Shown in pieces: positions 12,946-20,243 of a stretch of 64,000 bases of DNA. This stretch comes from a virus: positions 1 through 64,000 of the IMG/VR virus record IMGVR_UViG_3300025736_000010; one strand, written 5' to 3'. The position numbers and the translations under genes were made by a program. Within the stretch, counting starts at the first letter, position 1. Every line of letters begins with the position of its first letter. Under the pieces are notes generated by a model that ran no database searches, was not told the origin of the DNA, and worked only from the letters and a program-made list of their open reading frames with translations.

Positions 12946-15270
12946 TTAATCCTCCTTTACTTCATCTTCTTCCGTGTTCGCTATAAATCTAGGTGGCAAT
13001 CCAGCTTTTTCCCTGATGGCATCCTCGATTTTGTTTGCTAATTCTCCGTCCTCTTCGATTGCCTTAGCTGCCTTATTTACCCCCTGTCCAATGTTTTCTT
13101 CTCCAAACGCAAGCCAAGAACCACTCTGTGTTATAACTCCAGTACTTTTGCCGGAATTGATTAAATCGTTGGATCTGACAATGCCCTTTCCGTAAATAAT
13201 ATCCAGCTCGGCCTTTTTGTACGGCGATGCGATCTTGTTTTTGACGATTTCTGCCGTTATGTGACCACCAATACGGTTGTCTCCGTCCTCAATTTTGCCG
13301 TGGTTGAACATTTTTACGCGAACGCTGGTGTAATATTTTAAGGCCCGGCCCCCAGACGTAACTGATCGAGGGCCAAATCCACCACCGCCGATAGCGCTCC
13401 GTAATTGATTTGTGAACACAACCATTGTATTAGATTTAGCTATAGCTCCAGATAATATGCGACAAGCCTGACTCATGAGCCGCGCTTGTTGACCCACGTG
13501 AGCATCTCCAATTTCTCCGGCTAACTCGGCACGGCTAACAAGTGCTGCCACTGAATCGATTATAACTATTCCAATGTCACCGCCGCGAATTAGCTGTTCA
13601 GCAATCTCAAGTGCTTCCTCCCCGCTTGAAGGTTGACATATTAACATATTTTCTAAGTTAACACCAAGAGTTTTGCTATACTCCGCGTCCAGCGAATGCT
13701 CAGTATCAATATATGCGGCCGTCATCCCTCGTTTTTGTGCTTCCGCAACGGAATGCAGGCAAAGGCTTGTATTGTGCGATAGTATCCCGTTAGCAATAAA
13801 ACTGTGTGTCTCTGGGACTACAACGTCAAAAGTGGGTTGTTGACCAGCACTCGTTACATCTACAACCTCTTCATACGTATATTCACTATCTAGCAAATGT
13901 GTAAGATATGAAATAATGGATATGCTCGTTTGCGGCAACGGCCTTCCAATGTTATACGCCCAATCAATTATTTTTGCCAATCTTTGCTTTGAACACTCTA
14001 AGTTAGTTTTTTGTATTATCAAATCTCCTGCTATATCGCCAAATTCTCTGTCTCCGCCACAGTCGTCCCGCAACGCCCTAACAAGCCCATATATATTCGG
14101 TATGTTCTCTGATCGCGGATCATATGTTGATCTCCTAAAGTTATCCTCAACTTGCTTTGCCCTTCTATCTGACCTAAACCCAATCCTCTCTAAAAATCTA
14201 TGAGTTGACGCGGGATTTACAAGTAGAACCCAATAAGTATGGTCATATCCCTTAGCATATTTTGGTGCGATTGTAGCTGATATCCCAAACCCATACAGTA
14301 ACAACTGAATTTCGTGTGCAAGAACTTTCGATGACGACGAGTAGCTAACTGATGAGCATTTCTCCATGCACCCGTCACCATCAAACAGCGCAGACAAGAA
14401 TGCGGCCTGTACATTTATCCCGCCAGTCCTGACACAGTGAGGGACTGACTTATAATGAGAAGTCACATAGTCCAACCCATATCTATCATATACTTCTGTG
14501 CGTATTTTTTTGCTATAAACTGCGTGTTCTTTTCCGTGGTAGTGGTGAACTTCTGCCCCAAATAGGTTTTCCATTAAACTAGTAAATTCAGCCGTAATTT
14601 GCGGGTCCTGCTTTGAGAACCTAAGTGTGTTTTTCCCAGCTATGTGCCCCTCGGCAATCAAATGTCCTAGCAAGAGCGCCTCGTCTAAGCTTATATTTTC
14701 ATCTGTCTTTGATTCAGTCGCCCCAAACAATGCTGAAACTACCATATCTCCTTTTTTTATGTCCCCAACCTTGCGCCACACAATGAACCCAGAAGAATCT
14801 ATCACTCGCAAAGGGTGATTCTGCGTAGCTGTTATCGTTCTTCCAGAACGTAATTTTACACTAAATACACTTCGTCTATTATTATGCGTTATAACAGATA
14901 TATTTTCTAGAGCGCCATTCTCGTTAACCATCTGTATATTTTTACCAGATACGTCTGTTGTTCTGGAAGTACATGTTGCCGGTTCTCCTGCCCTGTCAAA
15001 AAGCTCTGATATAGTCTCTAACCCAGCGTCTGTCCACACATAAGTGTCGGCAGTTAGGCATTTCCCGCACGCCTCATTTCCGAATATTTCGATTATCCGT
15101 CCTTTTGGAAACCCCCCTGCGCCCAATGCAATGTCTAACGCCAAAGATCCGGTGGGAACAACCTCAATCTTCTTAATTGGATGCTCGCCAGCCATCCACA
15201 TTACGCTACCCTCGCCGTATGTTTTCTTGATTTGTGCTAACGTCTTTTCTAACGACTTCCTATCACCCAT
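12946..15270 (-). CDS. recA: RecA recombinase precursor with intein
   Basis: 774-residue precursor. Residues 1-70 and 501-774 together form a 344-residue RecA: MAW-type N-terminus, IEIFGNEACGK/TSLCLH Walker A, IVIIDSVAAL Walker B, the FTNQLRSAIG motif of loop L2 and a short acidic tail. RecA binds single-stranded DNA with ATP and drives strand exchange. The intein (residues 71-500) sits between Lys and Thr of Walker A. Active RecA therefore needs splicing. Downstream of an FmdB-type gene with an 8-base overlap. Confidence 0.93.
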   Translation of the reverse strand: MGDRKSLEKTLAQIKKTYGEGSVMWMAGEHPIKKIEVVPTGSLALDIALGAGGFPKGRIIEIFGNEACGKCLTADTYVWTDAGLETISELFDRAGEPATCTSRTTDVSGKNIQMVNENGALENISVITHNNRRSVFSVKLRSGRTITATQNHPLRVIDSSGFIVWRKVGDIKKGDMVVSALFGATESKTDENISLDEALLLGHLIAEGHIAGKNTLRFSKQDPQITAEFTSLMENLFGAEVHHYHGKEHAVYSKKIRTEVYDRYGLDYVTSHYKSVPHCVRTGGINVQAAFLSALFDGDGCMEKCSSVSYSSSSKVLAHEIQLLLYGFGISATIAPKYAKGYDHTYWVLLVNPASTHRFLERIGFRSDRRAKQVEDNFRRSTYDPRSENIPNIYGLVRALRDDCGGDREFGDIAGDLIIQKTNLECSKQRLAKIIDWAYNIGRPLPQTSISIISYLTHLLDSEYTYEEVVDVTSAGQQPTFDVVVPETHSFIANGILSHNTSLCLHSVAEAQKRGMTAAYIDTEHSLDAEYSKTLGVNLENMLICQPSSGEEALEIAEQLIRGGDIGIVIIDSVAALVSRAELAGEIGDAHVGQQARLMSQACRILSGAIAKSNTMVVFTNQLRSAIGGGGFGPRSVTSGGRALKYYTSVRVKMFNHGKIEDGDNRIGGHITAEIVKNKIASPYKKAELDIIYGKGIVRSNDLINSGKSTGVITQSGSWLAFGEENIGQGVNKAAKAIEEDGELANKIEDAIREKAGLPPRFIANTEEDEVKED
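13771..15060 (-). mobile_element. LAGLIDADG intein in RecA Walker A motif
   Basis: 430 residues, beginning CLTADTYVWTDAG (Cys1 nucleophile) and ending ETHSFIANGILSHN, with Thr as first C-extein residue; all expected splice-site residues are present. Two LAGLIDADG helices are visible, LLLGHLIAEGHI and FLSALFDGDGCM, so the homing endonuclease is probably complete (second acidic residues intact). The insertion point GNEACGK/T is in the ATP-binding loop. Confidence 0.92.
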
Positions 15271-15484
15271 TATTACCCTCCACTATTTCCTTCGCCGATT
15301 TCTTAGCTTTCTTTAATGCTTTCGTATAACCCCTTCCCACGTATGTAATCCCAACATTCCTCGATATCAATCGTTCTGTTTCATTCGACTTACATTCAGG
15401 GCACTCTACTTTAGTTTCATTTACTTTGTATGTTCCTTTGAATTCTTTATTACATTTAGTACACTTAAACCGGTAAATTGGCAT
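15263..15484 (-). CDS. FmdB-type zinc ribbon protein (73 aa)
   Basis: MPIYRFKCTKCNKEF...VECPECKSNETERLISR is the standard FmdB putative regulatory zinc ribbon: CxxC, about 20 residues, CPxC. GGAG lies 9 bases upstream of ATG 15484. In bacteria such proteins are small uncharacterised regulators; here it is coupled to recA by an 8-base overlap. Confidence 0.8.
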   Translation of the reverse strand: MPIYRFKCTKCNKEFKGTYKVNETKVECPECKSNETERLISRNVGITYVGRGYTKALKKAKKSAKEIVEGNNG

Positions 15485-15928
15485 CTATTCGTTCTCCATT
15501 GCCATTATAAACGCTTTTGTTATTGCTCTTGGCGCTGTGTCTGGTCCGCTTTCAGCTACAACATCCCATGTAGCATGACCGTTTATTGGCTCAATCTTTC
15601 CCATTACAACAGCAGCCCATCCGCCTTCATCAAGTTCATATACTGACCAGCGGCATCCCGGAACGTAGTTAGTTAGTTTCCACGAGGCAGTAATGCAGTT
15701 AGGATAATCGTCTACAACGTCAAACATATTTTCGCCATCGCCAACTAGCCAGCCCCCGCACTCTTGCTCTGGGCCACTATCGGGCTTCCCGCAAACTGCT
15801 TCAAACATAACGTCTTCCATAATCAGGTTATTTACCAAACGAACAGCAACGTCTTCCCATCCACTAAGCTCTGCCGCCTTAACACACAACTCCTCATCTG
15901 TCATTGCGTTTATTTCTTTTCTATTCAT
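15485..15928 (-). CDS. Phage ABA-sandwich-like protein (147 aa)
   Basis: ATG 15928 (MNRKEINAMTDEEL) is chosen; a more upstream ATG lacks an RBS. The sequence LCVKAAELSGWEDV..., a middle DYPNCITASWKLTNYV, WSVYELDEGGWAAVVM, and final RAITKAFIMAMENE follow the typical order of the Phage-ABA-sandwich family. Function not known for the family. Confidence 0.65.
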   Translation of the reverse strand: MNRKEINAMTDEELCVKAAELSGWEDVAVRLVNNLIMEDVMFEAVCGKPDSGPEQECGGWLVGDGENMFDVVDDYPNCITASWKLTNYVPGCRWSVYELDEGGWAAVVMGKIEPINGHATWDVVAESGPDTAPRAITKAFIMAMENE

Positions 15929-16184
15929 TTTTGTTTTCCGCCGCCTCATAAAGCATATTATGTATTACCATTCCGCCAGCCGCGTATATCGCCGAGTATG
16001 CTTTTGCACTCCATCCAAATTCGCTATAAAGCATATGCCGGAACGTAGATTCAGTTTGTGCGTGGTCAACTAACGTGCGGAATACAACAACAGCCGCTTG
16101 TATCTGTTCTGTTTCAGTTAATCCTTCCCAGAACTTTTCAGCGCCGTAATAGTCATAGATAGCTTTCGTTTCTTTAGCTTCCAT
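15921..16184 (-). CDS. Hypothetical protein (87 aa)
   Basis: AAGGAGAGCGTG precedes ATG 16184 (MEAKETKAIYDYYG). Mostly helical, with an Ala/Tyr-rich end (AKAYSAIYAAGGMVIHNML). Overlaps its upstream neighbour by 11 bases and the next by 8. No family. Confidence 0.6.
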   Translation of the reverse strand: MEAKETKAIYDYYGAEKFWEGLTETEQIQAAVVVFRTLVDHAQTESTFRHMLYSEFGWSAKAYSAIYAAGGMVIHNMLYEAAENKNE

Positions 16185-16488
16185 CACGCTCTCCTTCCGC
16201 AACATAAACATTCCCGTCGAAATCCATCGCAATACTATCTTTTTCAAGCGTATCTACTTCTTGCAGCCTAAATCCTTTTACGCACCCACACGGAGTTACC
16301 CTATCCACTGCAATATATCTTCCAGTATACCCACGTCCGAAGCAGCGCTTACAATTTTCAGCAGGCTTTTGTGTGATTACAAAGACAACCTTCTCCTTAT
16401 AGTCTTCCATTCCGTATTTTTGAATTAGCACCGCTTCATACAGGAATAACTTCTCCCACATTGTCATTATCGACTCTTGTTTCATCAT
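16174..16488 (-). CDS. Zinc-finger-like protein (104 aa)
   Basis: AAAGGAGAG stands 11 bases before ATG 16488 (MMKQESIMTMWEKL). Has NCKRCFGRGYTGRY and TPCGCVKGF, that is CxxCxGxG plus CxC, as in half of a DnaJ-type zinc centre. Probably binds one zinc. Function unknown. Confidence 0.6.
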   Translation of the reverse strand: MMKQESIMTMWEKLFLYEAVLIQKYGMEDYKEKVVFVITQKPAENCKRCFGRGYTGRYIAVDRVTPCGCVKGFRLQEVDTLEKDSIAMDFDGNVYVAEGERDGS

Positions 16489-16504
16489 CTGGGAACACTC
16501 TCCT

Positions 16505-16697
16505 TTAACAAATGTTTTCTGGCCCGTGATATGTCTTTTTTGACGATCTAAATTTATCAATAGCTTTCCACGCGTTTATAAGATCACATGCGGCCTCCTT
16601 AGACATCCATCCAGATTCACAGTTGTCCCAAAACAAAAATGACTTACATTCAGGACTGTACTTGTCTCCCTTTTTTGACTATTCGGTATTTTGTCAT
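16505..16697 (-). pseudogene. Small phage protein, frameshifted at an A6 run
   Basis: ATG 16697 has GGAGAGTGAGGAC and starts MTKYRIVKKG, then meets a stop. The +1 frame after the A6 run (16671-16676 as T6) reads KKGDKYSPECKSFLFWDN... to a TAA at 16505. The joined product matches the paralogue at 18693 (MKYRLVRKGDKYGAQFKG..., later ERACDCIETW versus EAACDLINAW). One extra A would explain it: mutation, sequencing error or slippage. Confidence 0.6.
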
Positions 16698-16701
16698 GTC
16701 C

Positions 16702-17550
16702 TCACTCTCCTTTACCCAGATCGTCAAATACTCTTTTTATTGCATCTGGATTTAACTCAAATAGAAGTACTTTAAGATAAGCTTTACTTATTGCAATTGG
16801 CAGCCGCTTGGAGTGTCCAGAATATACTGTTTCGTCTTTAGTGAACGAACATGTATACGCTCCGTCTACTAGCGACTCCCTTGTTGATAATCTGAATCCC
16901 TGCGGTTTCAAGTCGGACACAAGTAACAGTGCGCGGGTAATATCGCTATAGTCTAGAATCGGCTCAAGGACTGGTGTTTCTCCCTTTCCGCATCCATTCT
17001 TACATGTTACTGGCCATGCTATGTCTTGGTCTCTGTCAATTTCTACTTTTGTGAAATTGTTGAGTTCGTCTATTGTCATTGCAAACATTTCAGTTGCGAA
17101 GTAATAACAAGGCCATTCTTTATCGTATATTGATATTCCGTGCGCTCTTGCTATTGCTAGGATAAGTTCGCTTACATGCATTCCGTCGATTTGCTTTCCA
17201 AACTGTGTTTCATCAGTTACTTCATTTGAGTTCGCGGCTTTGTACTTAGCAACCTCTAGCTCATACTTTTCCATTAGGGATTGAATGAAATCATTGGATT
17301 CGTATGGATTGTCGCCAATAAGCATAACATCTGTTATAACTGAGAATAAGTCATCCAAAGGAAGTGGTTCTCCTATAGTACTCTCCTTCATAAAGCTCAT
17401 AGCTCGTAGGAGAGAATCAATTAGATCGCCTTCCATGTTCTTATACTTTTCTGTAGTATCTGATAACAGCTCACCAACAGACTGCTTGTTAACAAACTCT
17501 TTTACTTCATCGCGCACCCACTCTATTACATTCTTACTCACTATTATCAC
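16702..17550 (-). CDS. Two-part protein with ABA-sandwich-like C-terminus (282 aa)
   Basis: Start is GTG 17550 or GTG 17541; no strong RBS decides. The N-terminal 170 residues are helical and unknown. From about residue 190 the layout ITRALLLVSDLKPQGFRL..., DGAYTCSFTKDETVYSGH, LPIAISKAYLKVLL is that of the Phage-ABA-sandwich family. A Cys pair lies between (VTCKNGCGKG). Confidence 0.6.
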   Translation of the reverse strand: MIIVSKNVIEWVRDEVKEFVNKQSVGELLSDTTEKYKNMEGDLIDSLLRAMSFMKESTIGEPLPLDDLFSVITDVMLIGDNPYESNDFIQSLMEKYELEVAKYKAANSNEVTDETQFGKQIDGMHVSELILAIARAHGISIYDKEWPCYYFATEMFAMTIDELNNFTKVEIDRDQDIAWPVTCKNGCGKGETPVLEPILDYSDITRALLLVSDLKPQGFRLSTRESLVDGAYTCSFTKDETVYSGHSKRLPIAISKAYLKVLLFELNPDAIKRVFDDLGKGE

Positions 17551-17728
17551 CTAGCCGTTCCAACGTATCTAGAAAATCTTGCCAGTGGCAATCTGTGCTG
17601 TCTGCGTCGTTCTCTGCATCGCCTAAATAATCAAACCATACTTCACCAGCCCTGTGAAAATTATCCCAGAACGCAGCTTTGATCTGTTCTATACTGAACA
17701 GTCTATCGTCTAGTATGTTTTTATTCAT
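17534..17728 (-). CDS. Hypothetical protein (64 aa)
   Basis: GTGGGAGTC precedes ATG 17728 (MNKNILDDRLFSIEQI). Acidic, Trp/Phe-rich middle (AAFWDNFHRAGEVWFDYLG). Overlaps both neighbours. No family recognised. Confidence 0.6.
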   Translation of the reverse strand: MNKNILDDRLFSIEQIKAAFWDNFHRAGEVWFDYLGDAENDADSTDCHWQDFLDTLERLGDNSE

Positions 17729-18050
17729 TTGACTCCCACATAACACACCCGAAGAAAGCATTGGTGTCAACTACGCCGTACTCCTCATCATCCATTAACG
17801 TATCTTCTTCTCGAACTCTAACACACTTTCCCCAATCGCAACTGCTCTTAACGCGCTTGCCGCTTACTGCGCTAGCAAGAGTGTTGCTGTCATCCCACCA
17901 TACGCAATCTTTGCATCTGCCGACAACCATTGCTCCGTCCATTATGTTGATAAGGCACCCAGGCTTTAGGTTAAATTGATTTATTACGTGGTCAAACCTC
18001 GCAGCTCGTCCTTGATAATTAGCGCAGAAATAACCATCGCAACCTCCCAT
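17721..18050 (-). CDS. Cys-rich metal-binding protein (109 aa)
   Basis: GGGAGGAATA precedes ATG 18050 (MGGCDGYFCANYQGRA). The C-terminal part has CKDCVWWDDS, SSCDWGKCV and DTNAFFGCVMWE: CxxCxxW...C...F-G-C-x-x-W-E, the layout also seen at 6069. Likely zinc or iron binding. Role unknown. Confidence 0.65.
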   Translation of the reverse strand: MGGCDGYFCANYQGRAARFDHVINQFNLKPGCLINIMDGAMVVGRCKDCVWWDDSNTLASAVSGKRVKSSCDWGKCVRVREEDTLMDDEEYGVVDTNAFFGCVMWESNE

Positions 18051-18472
18051 TATTCCTCCCTTGAGTTTTTGTACATCACGTAGAATATACAAATACTTCT
18101 CAGCAAGTTCTTCCTAAATTCGCCGAAATCATTTATATCTTCGATTTCAGTAAACATAATAGGAATCTCGTTTTCGCCGTCGAATGGAAATCCTCCAATC
18201 AGTATCCCTGGTGTTTTTGTATTTACGTCGGCGGTATTGATGGCCAATCCATTGCCATCTGCTGAAACTTCGCGTAAAAGCTCCAATGCAAAATTAGCAT
18301 TACTTGTCGGGCAGAACTCGGTCTGTAAATGACATAATGCTCCATCCTTATCTACCCATCCGCCTTCACCTGCAAGACTCCTAAGTTCAAGGCCGGAAGC
18401 CTCTGCTACAAGTGAGTCTAGTTCATTGTCAGTTTTTGTCGCGTAATAGGTTGCATTAAATGTGATTTCCAT
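18050..18472 (-). CDS. Phage ABA-sandwich-like protein (140 aa)
   Basis: AAGGAGAGTAAAA precedes ATG 18472. ELDSLVAEASGLELRSL, then TEFCPTSNANFALELLREV and a C-terminal RKNLLRSICIFYVMYK follow the family order. Its stop overlaps the next start (TAATG). Confidence 0.6.
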   Translation of the reverse strand: MEITFNATYYATKTDNELDSLVAEASGLELRSLAGEGGWVDKDGALCHLQTEFCPTSNANFALELLREVSADGNGLAINTADVNTKTPGILIGGFPFDGENEIPIMFTEIEDINDFGEFRKNLLRSICIFYVMYKNSREE

Positions 18473-18486
18473 TTTTACTCTCCTTG

Positions 18487-18690
18487 TTATGCTGGCATCT
18501 CATTGTATGCCGAGCATTCTTCGTGATCTCGCGGATCGTACTCTTCCCAATCAACCGCCATCTTATCTTCTTTCGGCACTCTTATATCAAGCATAATAGT
18601 GTGATTCTTCCAATACTTTTTGTCTGGATTTGATTCCCGCCTAATAGCTGATCGCACATGACAAATAATCTTTGCGTCTTCGTAGGTCAT
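18487..18690 (-). CDS. Hypothetical phage protein (67 aa)
   Basis: GGAGAGTGAAA precedes ATG 18690. The product contains HVRSAIRRESNPDKKYWKNH followed by RVPKEDKMAVDWEEYDPRDH, a string I associate with a frequent small phage protein of unknown function. Coupled to the gene above. Confidence 0.65.
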   Translation of the reverse strand: MTYEDAKIICHVRSAIRRESNPDKKYWKNHTIMLDIRVPKEDKMAVDWEEYDPRDHEECSAYNEMPA

Positions 18691-18692
18691 TT

Positions 18693-18953
18693 TCACTCTC
18701 CTTTACACTGATCGTCTTGCTCGCAAACAATCTCCGGCAAGCGATTAAACTCGTTTAGTTCCTTCTTCAACCTTTCGTCTTCTTTCCAAGTTTCGATACA
18801 ATCACAAGCTCTTTCCTTAGTTACCCACCTAATCGTTGGCTTGTATGGAAGACACCAACTAGAGTTATCTACAAACAATCCATACCACCACCAAAAACGT
18901 CCCTTAAATTGTGCGCCATATTTATCTCCCTTGCGGACGAGTCTGTATTTCAT
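18693..18953 (-). CDS. Hypothetical protein (86 aa)
   Basis: GGGAGGTGGGAAC precedes ATG 18953 (MKYRLVRKGDKYGAQ). Trp-rich (GRFWWWYGLF) with late Cys (ERACDCIETW). A frameshifted relative lies at 16505-16697. Has its own promoter at 18976-19004. Confidence 0.65.
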   Translation of the reverse strand: MKYRLVRKGDKYGAQFKGRFWWWYGLFVDNSSWCLPYKPTIRWVTKERACDCIETWKEDERLKKELNEFNRLPEIVCEQDDQCKGE

Positions 18954-18975
18954 GTTCCCACCTCCCATTTGTACC

Positions 18976-19004
18976 ATTATACACTGTTCTTACTCAAAAG
19001 TCAA
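18976..19004 (-). promoter_or_regulatory. Sigma70-type promoter
   Basis: Minus strand TTGACT (19004-18999), 17-bp spacer, TATAAT (18981-18976), 20-odd bases before the gene that starts at 18953. Confidence 0.85.
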
Positions 19005-19062
19005 GCGGAGAATAATCGTCATAATTCTTATCGTACTGCCAGTCTTTCGCTGCGTTGCTCAT
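18994..19062 (-). CDS. Possible 22-aa peptide
   Basis: AGAGGAGAAATC precedes ATG 19062 and overlaps the previous stop. MSNAAKDWQYDKNYDDYSPL... ends at TGA 18994, inside the next promoter. The RBS is good but the gene is very short, so it may be non-functional. Confidence 0.4.
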   Translation of the reverse strand: MSNAAKDWQYDKNYDDYSPLDF

Positions 19063-19316
19063 GATTTCTCCTCTGATAGCGCACGTATTCTGATGTGGCA
19101 GTGAGTAAGCGCTGCGTCTGCGTCTGGGAATGGCTCAAATTGCTGTTTTGCCCAAGCCATAGACATAACTTCTTCGCACTCCTCAATCACCGTTTTGCGG
19201 ATATCCTCCGCCTTATCAAACTCCGCCTCAATCGCATACAACTCAACCTGCGCTTCAAGTGCATCACGAACATCAGACCCATTATCTATGCACCTCTTAA
19301 TCGCTTCAGTTTTCAT
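19059..19316 (-). CDS. Helical hypothetical protein (85 aa)
   Basis: AAAGGAGAAACCC precedes ATG 19316 (MKTEAIKRCIDNGSD). Largely charged helix (VELYAIEAEFDKAEDIRK). Longer in-frame starts lack an RBS. No family. Confidence 0.6.
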   Translation of the reverse strand: MKTEAIKRCIDNGSDVRDALEAQVELYAIEAEFDKAEDIRKTVIEECEEVMSMAWAKQQFEPFPDADAALTHCHIRIRALSEEKS

Positions 19317-19737
19317 GGGTTTCTCCTTTTTTGAATGTATAGTAGGCGTAGGTGCTGTCGCCATCATCATTCTCTCTATTGACAAGCATATCGCCTGCTT
19401 TCTTGACCGCATCGTTGCTAAATCCGCCAACTCCGTTTTCTCTTGTACAAACACATACACAGCCATCCTCTACGAATGCGCTTCTGAATCTACAGAAGTC
19501 ATCGCTTGTCAGACCTACGCCAACCATATCCAGAATTGCTTGTTCTTTTTCCTGTCGTTTCTTGCGGTCCTCGTCTCTTCGCGCTATTTCTTTTACGGTC
19601 ACTGCGATCTCGTCTTCCGTCGCCGGTCTTAGGTTTTGCTTATCTGAGGTCATATAGCTTGGCGTATGAAAATACTTACCATCTATCCAACCGACGTGTC
19701 CTGAATTGTTGACAACCCATTCTCGTTTTTTATCCAT
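19306..19737 (-). CDS. Hypothetical protein (143 aa)
   Basis: AAAAGGAGAAATT precedes ATG 19737. MDKKREWVVNNSGHVGW... has a Trp-rich start, a charged helix (ARRDEDRKKRQEKEQAIL) and a VCVCTREN Cys pair. First gene of the minus block, behind promoter 19764-19792. No family recognised. Confidence 0.65.
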   Translation of the reverse strand: MDKKREWVVNNSGHVGWIDGKYFHTPSYMTSDKQNLRPATEDEIAVTVKEIARRDEDRKKRQEKEQAILDMVGVGLTSDDFCRFRSAFVEDGCVCVCTRENGVGGFSNDAVKKAGDMLVNRENDDGDSTYAYYTFKKGETHEN

Positions 19738-19763
19738 AATTTCTCCTTTTCGAGCGTTTCACA

Positions 19764-19792
19764 AGCATACACTATTCAAGATAGAAAGTCAA
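19764..19792 (-). promoter_or_regulatory. Sigma70-type promoter
   Basis: Minus strand TTGACT (19792-19787), 17-bp spacer, TATGCT (19769-19764). Proximal promoter of the minus block; it lies at the 3' edge of leader E. Confidence 0.75.
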
Positions 19793-19795
19793 TTT

Positions 19796-19924
19796 GATGG
19801 CTGGCCAGATCTTGCGAATTTCTGTCAACTCGCCTAAGTCATAGCCTGTTCGCCGATTAAGGTTTGCAGTCAGGCAGCACATTCGATAGCGGTTACTGGC
19901 TTAGCCGTCGGATTCTCAGCCATC
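19796..19924 (-). ncRNA. Structured leader/RNA E
   Basis: Starts at the predicted transcript start of promoter 19931-19959. CAGCCATC (19917-19924) and GATGGCTG (19796-19803) form a perfect 8-bp closing stem at both ends. GGCTGGCCAGAT (19799-19810) and CGGTTACTGGCT are shared with leader A. A 17-codon frame (MAENPTAKPVTAIECAA, 19923 to 19870) begins at the 5' end, without an RBS; I take it as chance or a leaderless leader peptide. It may act as a free small RNA, since a second promoter follows at once. Confidence 0.6.
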
Positions 19925-19930
19925 GAAATG

Positions 19931-19959
19931 ATTATACTGCATTCGGAGAAGAAAGTCAA
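19931..19959 (-). promoter_or_regulatory. Sigma70-type promoter, divergent hub
   Basis: Minus strand TTGACT (19959-19954), 17-bp spacer, TATAAT (19936-19931). Its -35 box lies 4 bp from the -35 box of a plus-strand promoter. Confidence 0.85.
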
Positions 19960-19963
19960 GCCC

Positions 19964-19992
19964 TTGTAATTTGTAGTGAGTGGTGGTATAAT
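19964..19992 (+). promoter_or_regulatory. Distal plus-strand promoter of hub
   Basis: TTGTAA (19964-19969), 17-bp spacer, TATAAT (19987-19992). Back-to-back with the minus promoter, so one bound regulator could affect both. Confidence 0.65.
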
Positions 19993-20024
19993 TGGAACGT
20001 GTGGAAAGGCCGACTTGAATCGCC

Positions 20025-20053
20025 TTGACAGATGCGGGAGAATAGTGTATAAT
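20025..20053 (+). promoter_or_regulatory. Proximal plus-strand promoter of hub
   Basis: TTGACA (20025-20030), 17-bp spacer, TATAAT (20048-20053). Perfect boxes. Starts leader C. Confidence 0.9.
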
Positions 20054-20059
20054 AGTTTC

Positions 20060-20238
20060 ATAGTGAACACCAAAAGGAAGTCACAAAATTTGCAGCGTTT
20101 CGGGGGCAATCAAAGCCCAAATCCCGTTCACTATCCGGGGCGCTGCTATTCGTTTGAAATAAACATTGGTTGCACGGAGTTGGCTAACGCCATAAAACCT
20201 CCGTGGTACTTCGTGCAATCGATGAAAAATCACGGAGG
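20060..20238 (+). ncRNA. Structured leader C with SD-hiding alternative pairing
   Basis: About 180 untranslated bases. Part 1 can form a pseudoknot: ATAGTGAAC (20060-20068) with GTTCACTAT (20126-20134), interleaved with GCAGCG (20092-20097) and CGCTGC (20141-20146), plus GGGC/GCCC (20104-20107, 20115-20118). Part 2 is a switch: CCTCCGTG (20198-20205) is an exact complement of CACGGAGG (20231-20238), which contains the SD of the gene at 20244, but also pairs with CACGGAG (20173-20179). GGTTGCACG/CGTGCAATC (20168-20176, 20212-20220) supports the SD-free form. Confidence 0.7.
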
Positions 20239-20243
20239 ATTAG

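Noticed and set aside
19870-19923. 17-codon peptide MAENPTAKPVTAIECAA as a gene
   Set aside because: No RBS and it lies inside the paired ends of RNA E; could at most be a leaderless leader peptide.
20060-20146. HDV-like ribozyme in leader C
   Set aside because: The helix order a-b-c-c'-a'-b' recalls the HDV nested pseudoknot, but the joining segments are wrong (23 bases between first helices, no P4 or catalytic C segment between a' and b').
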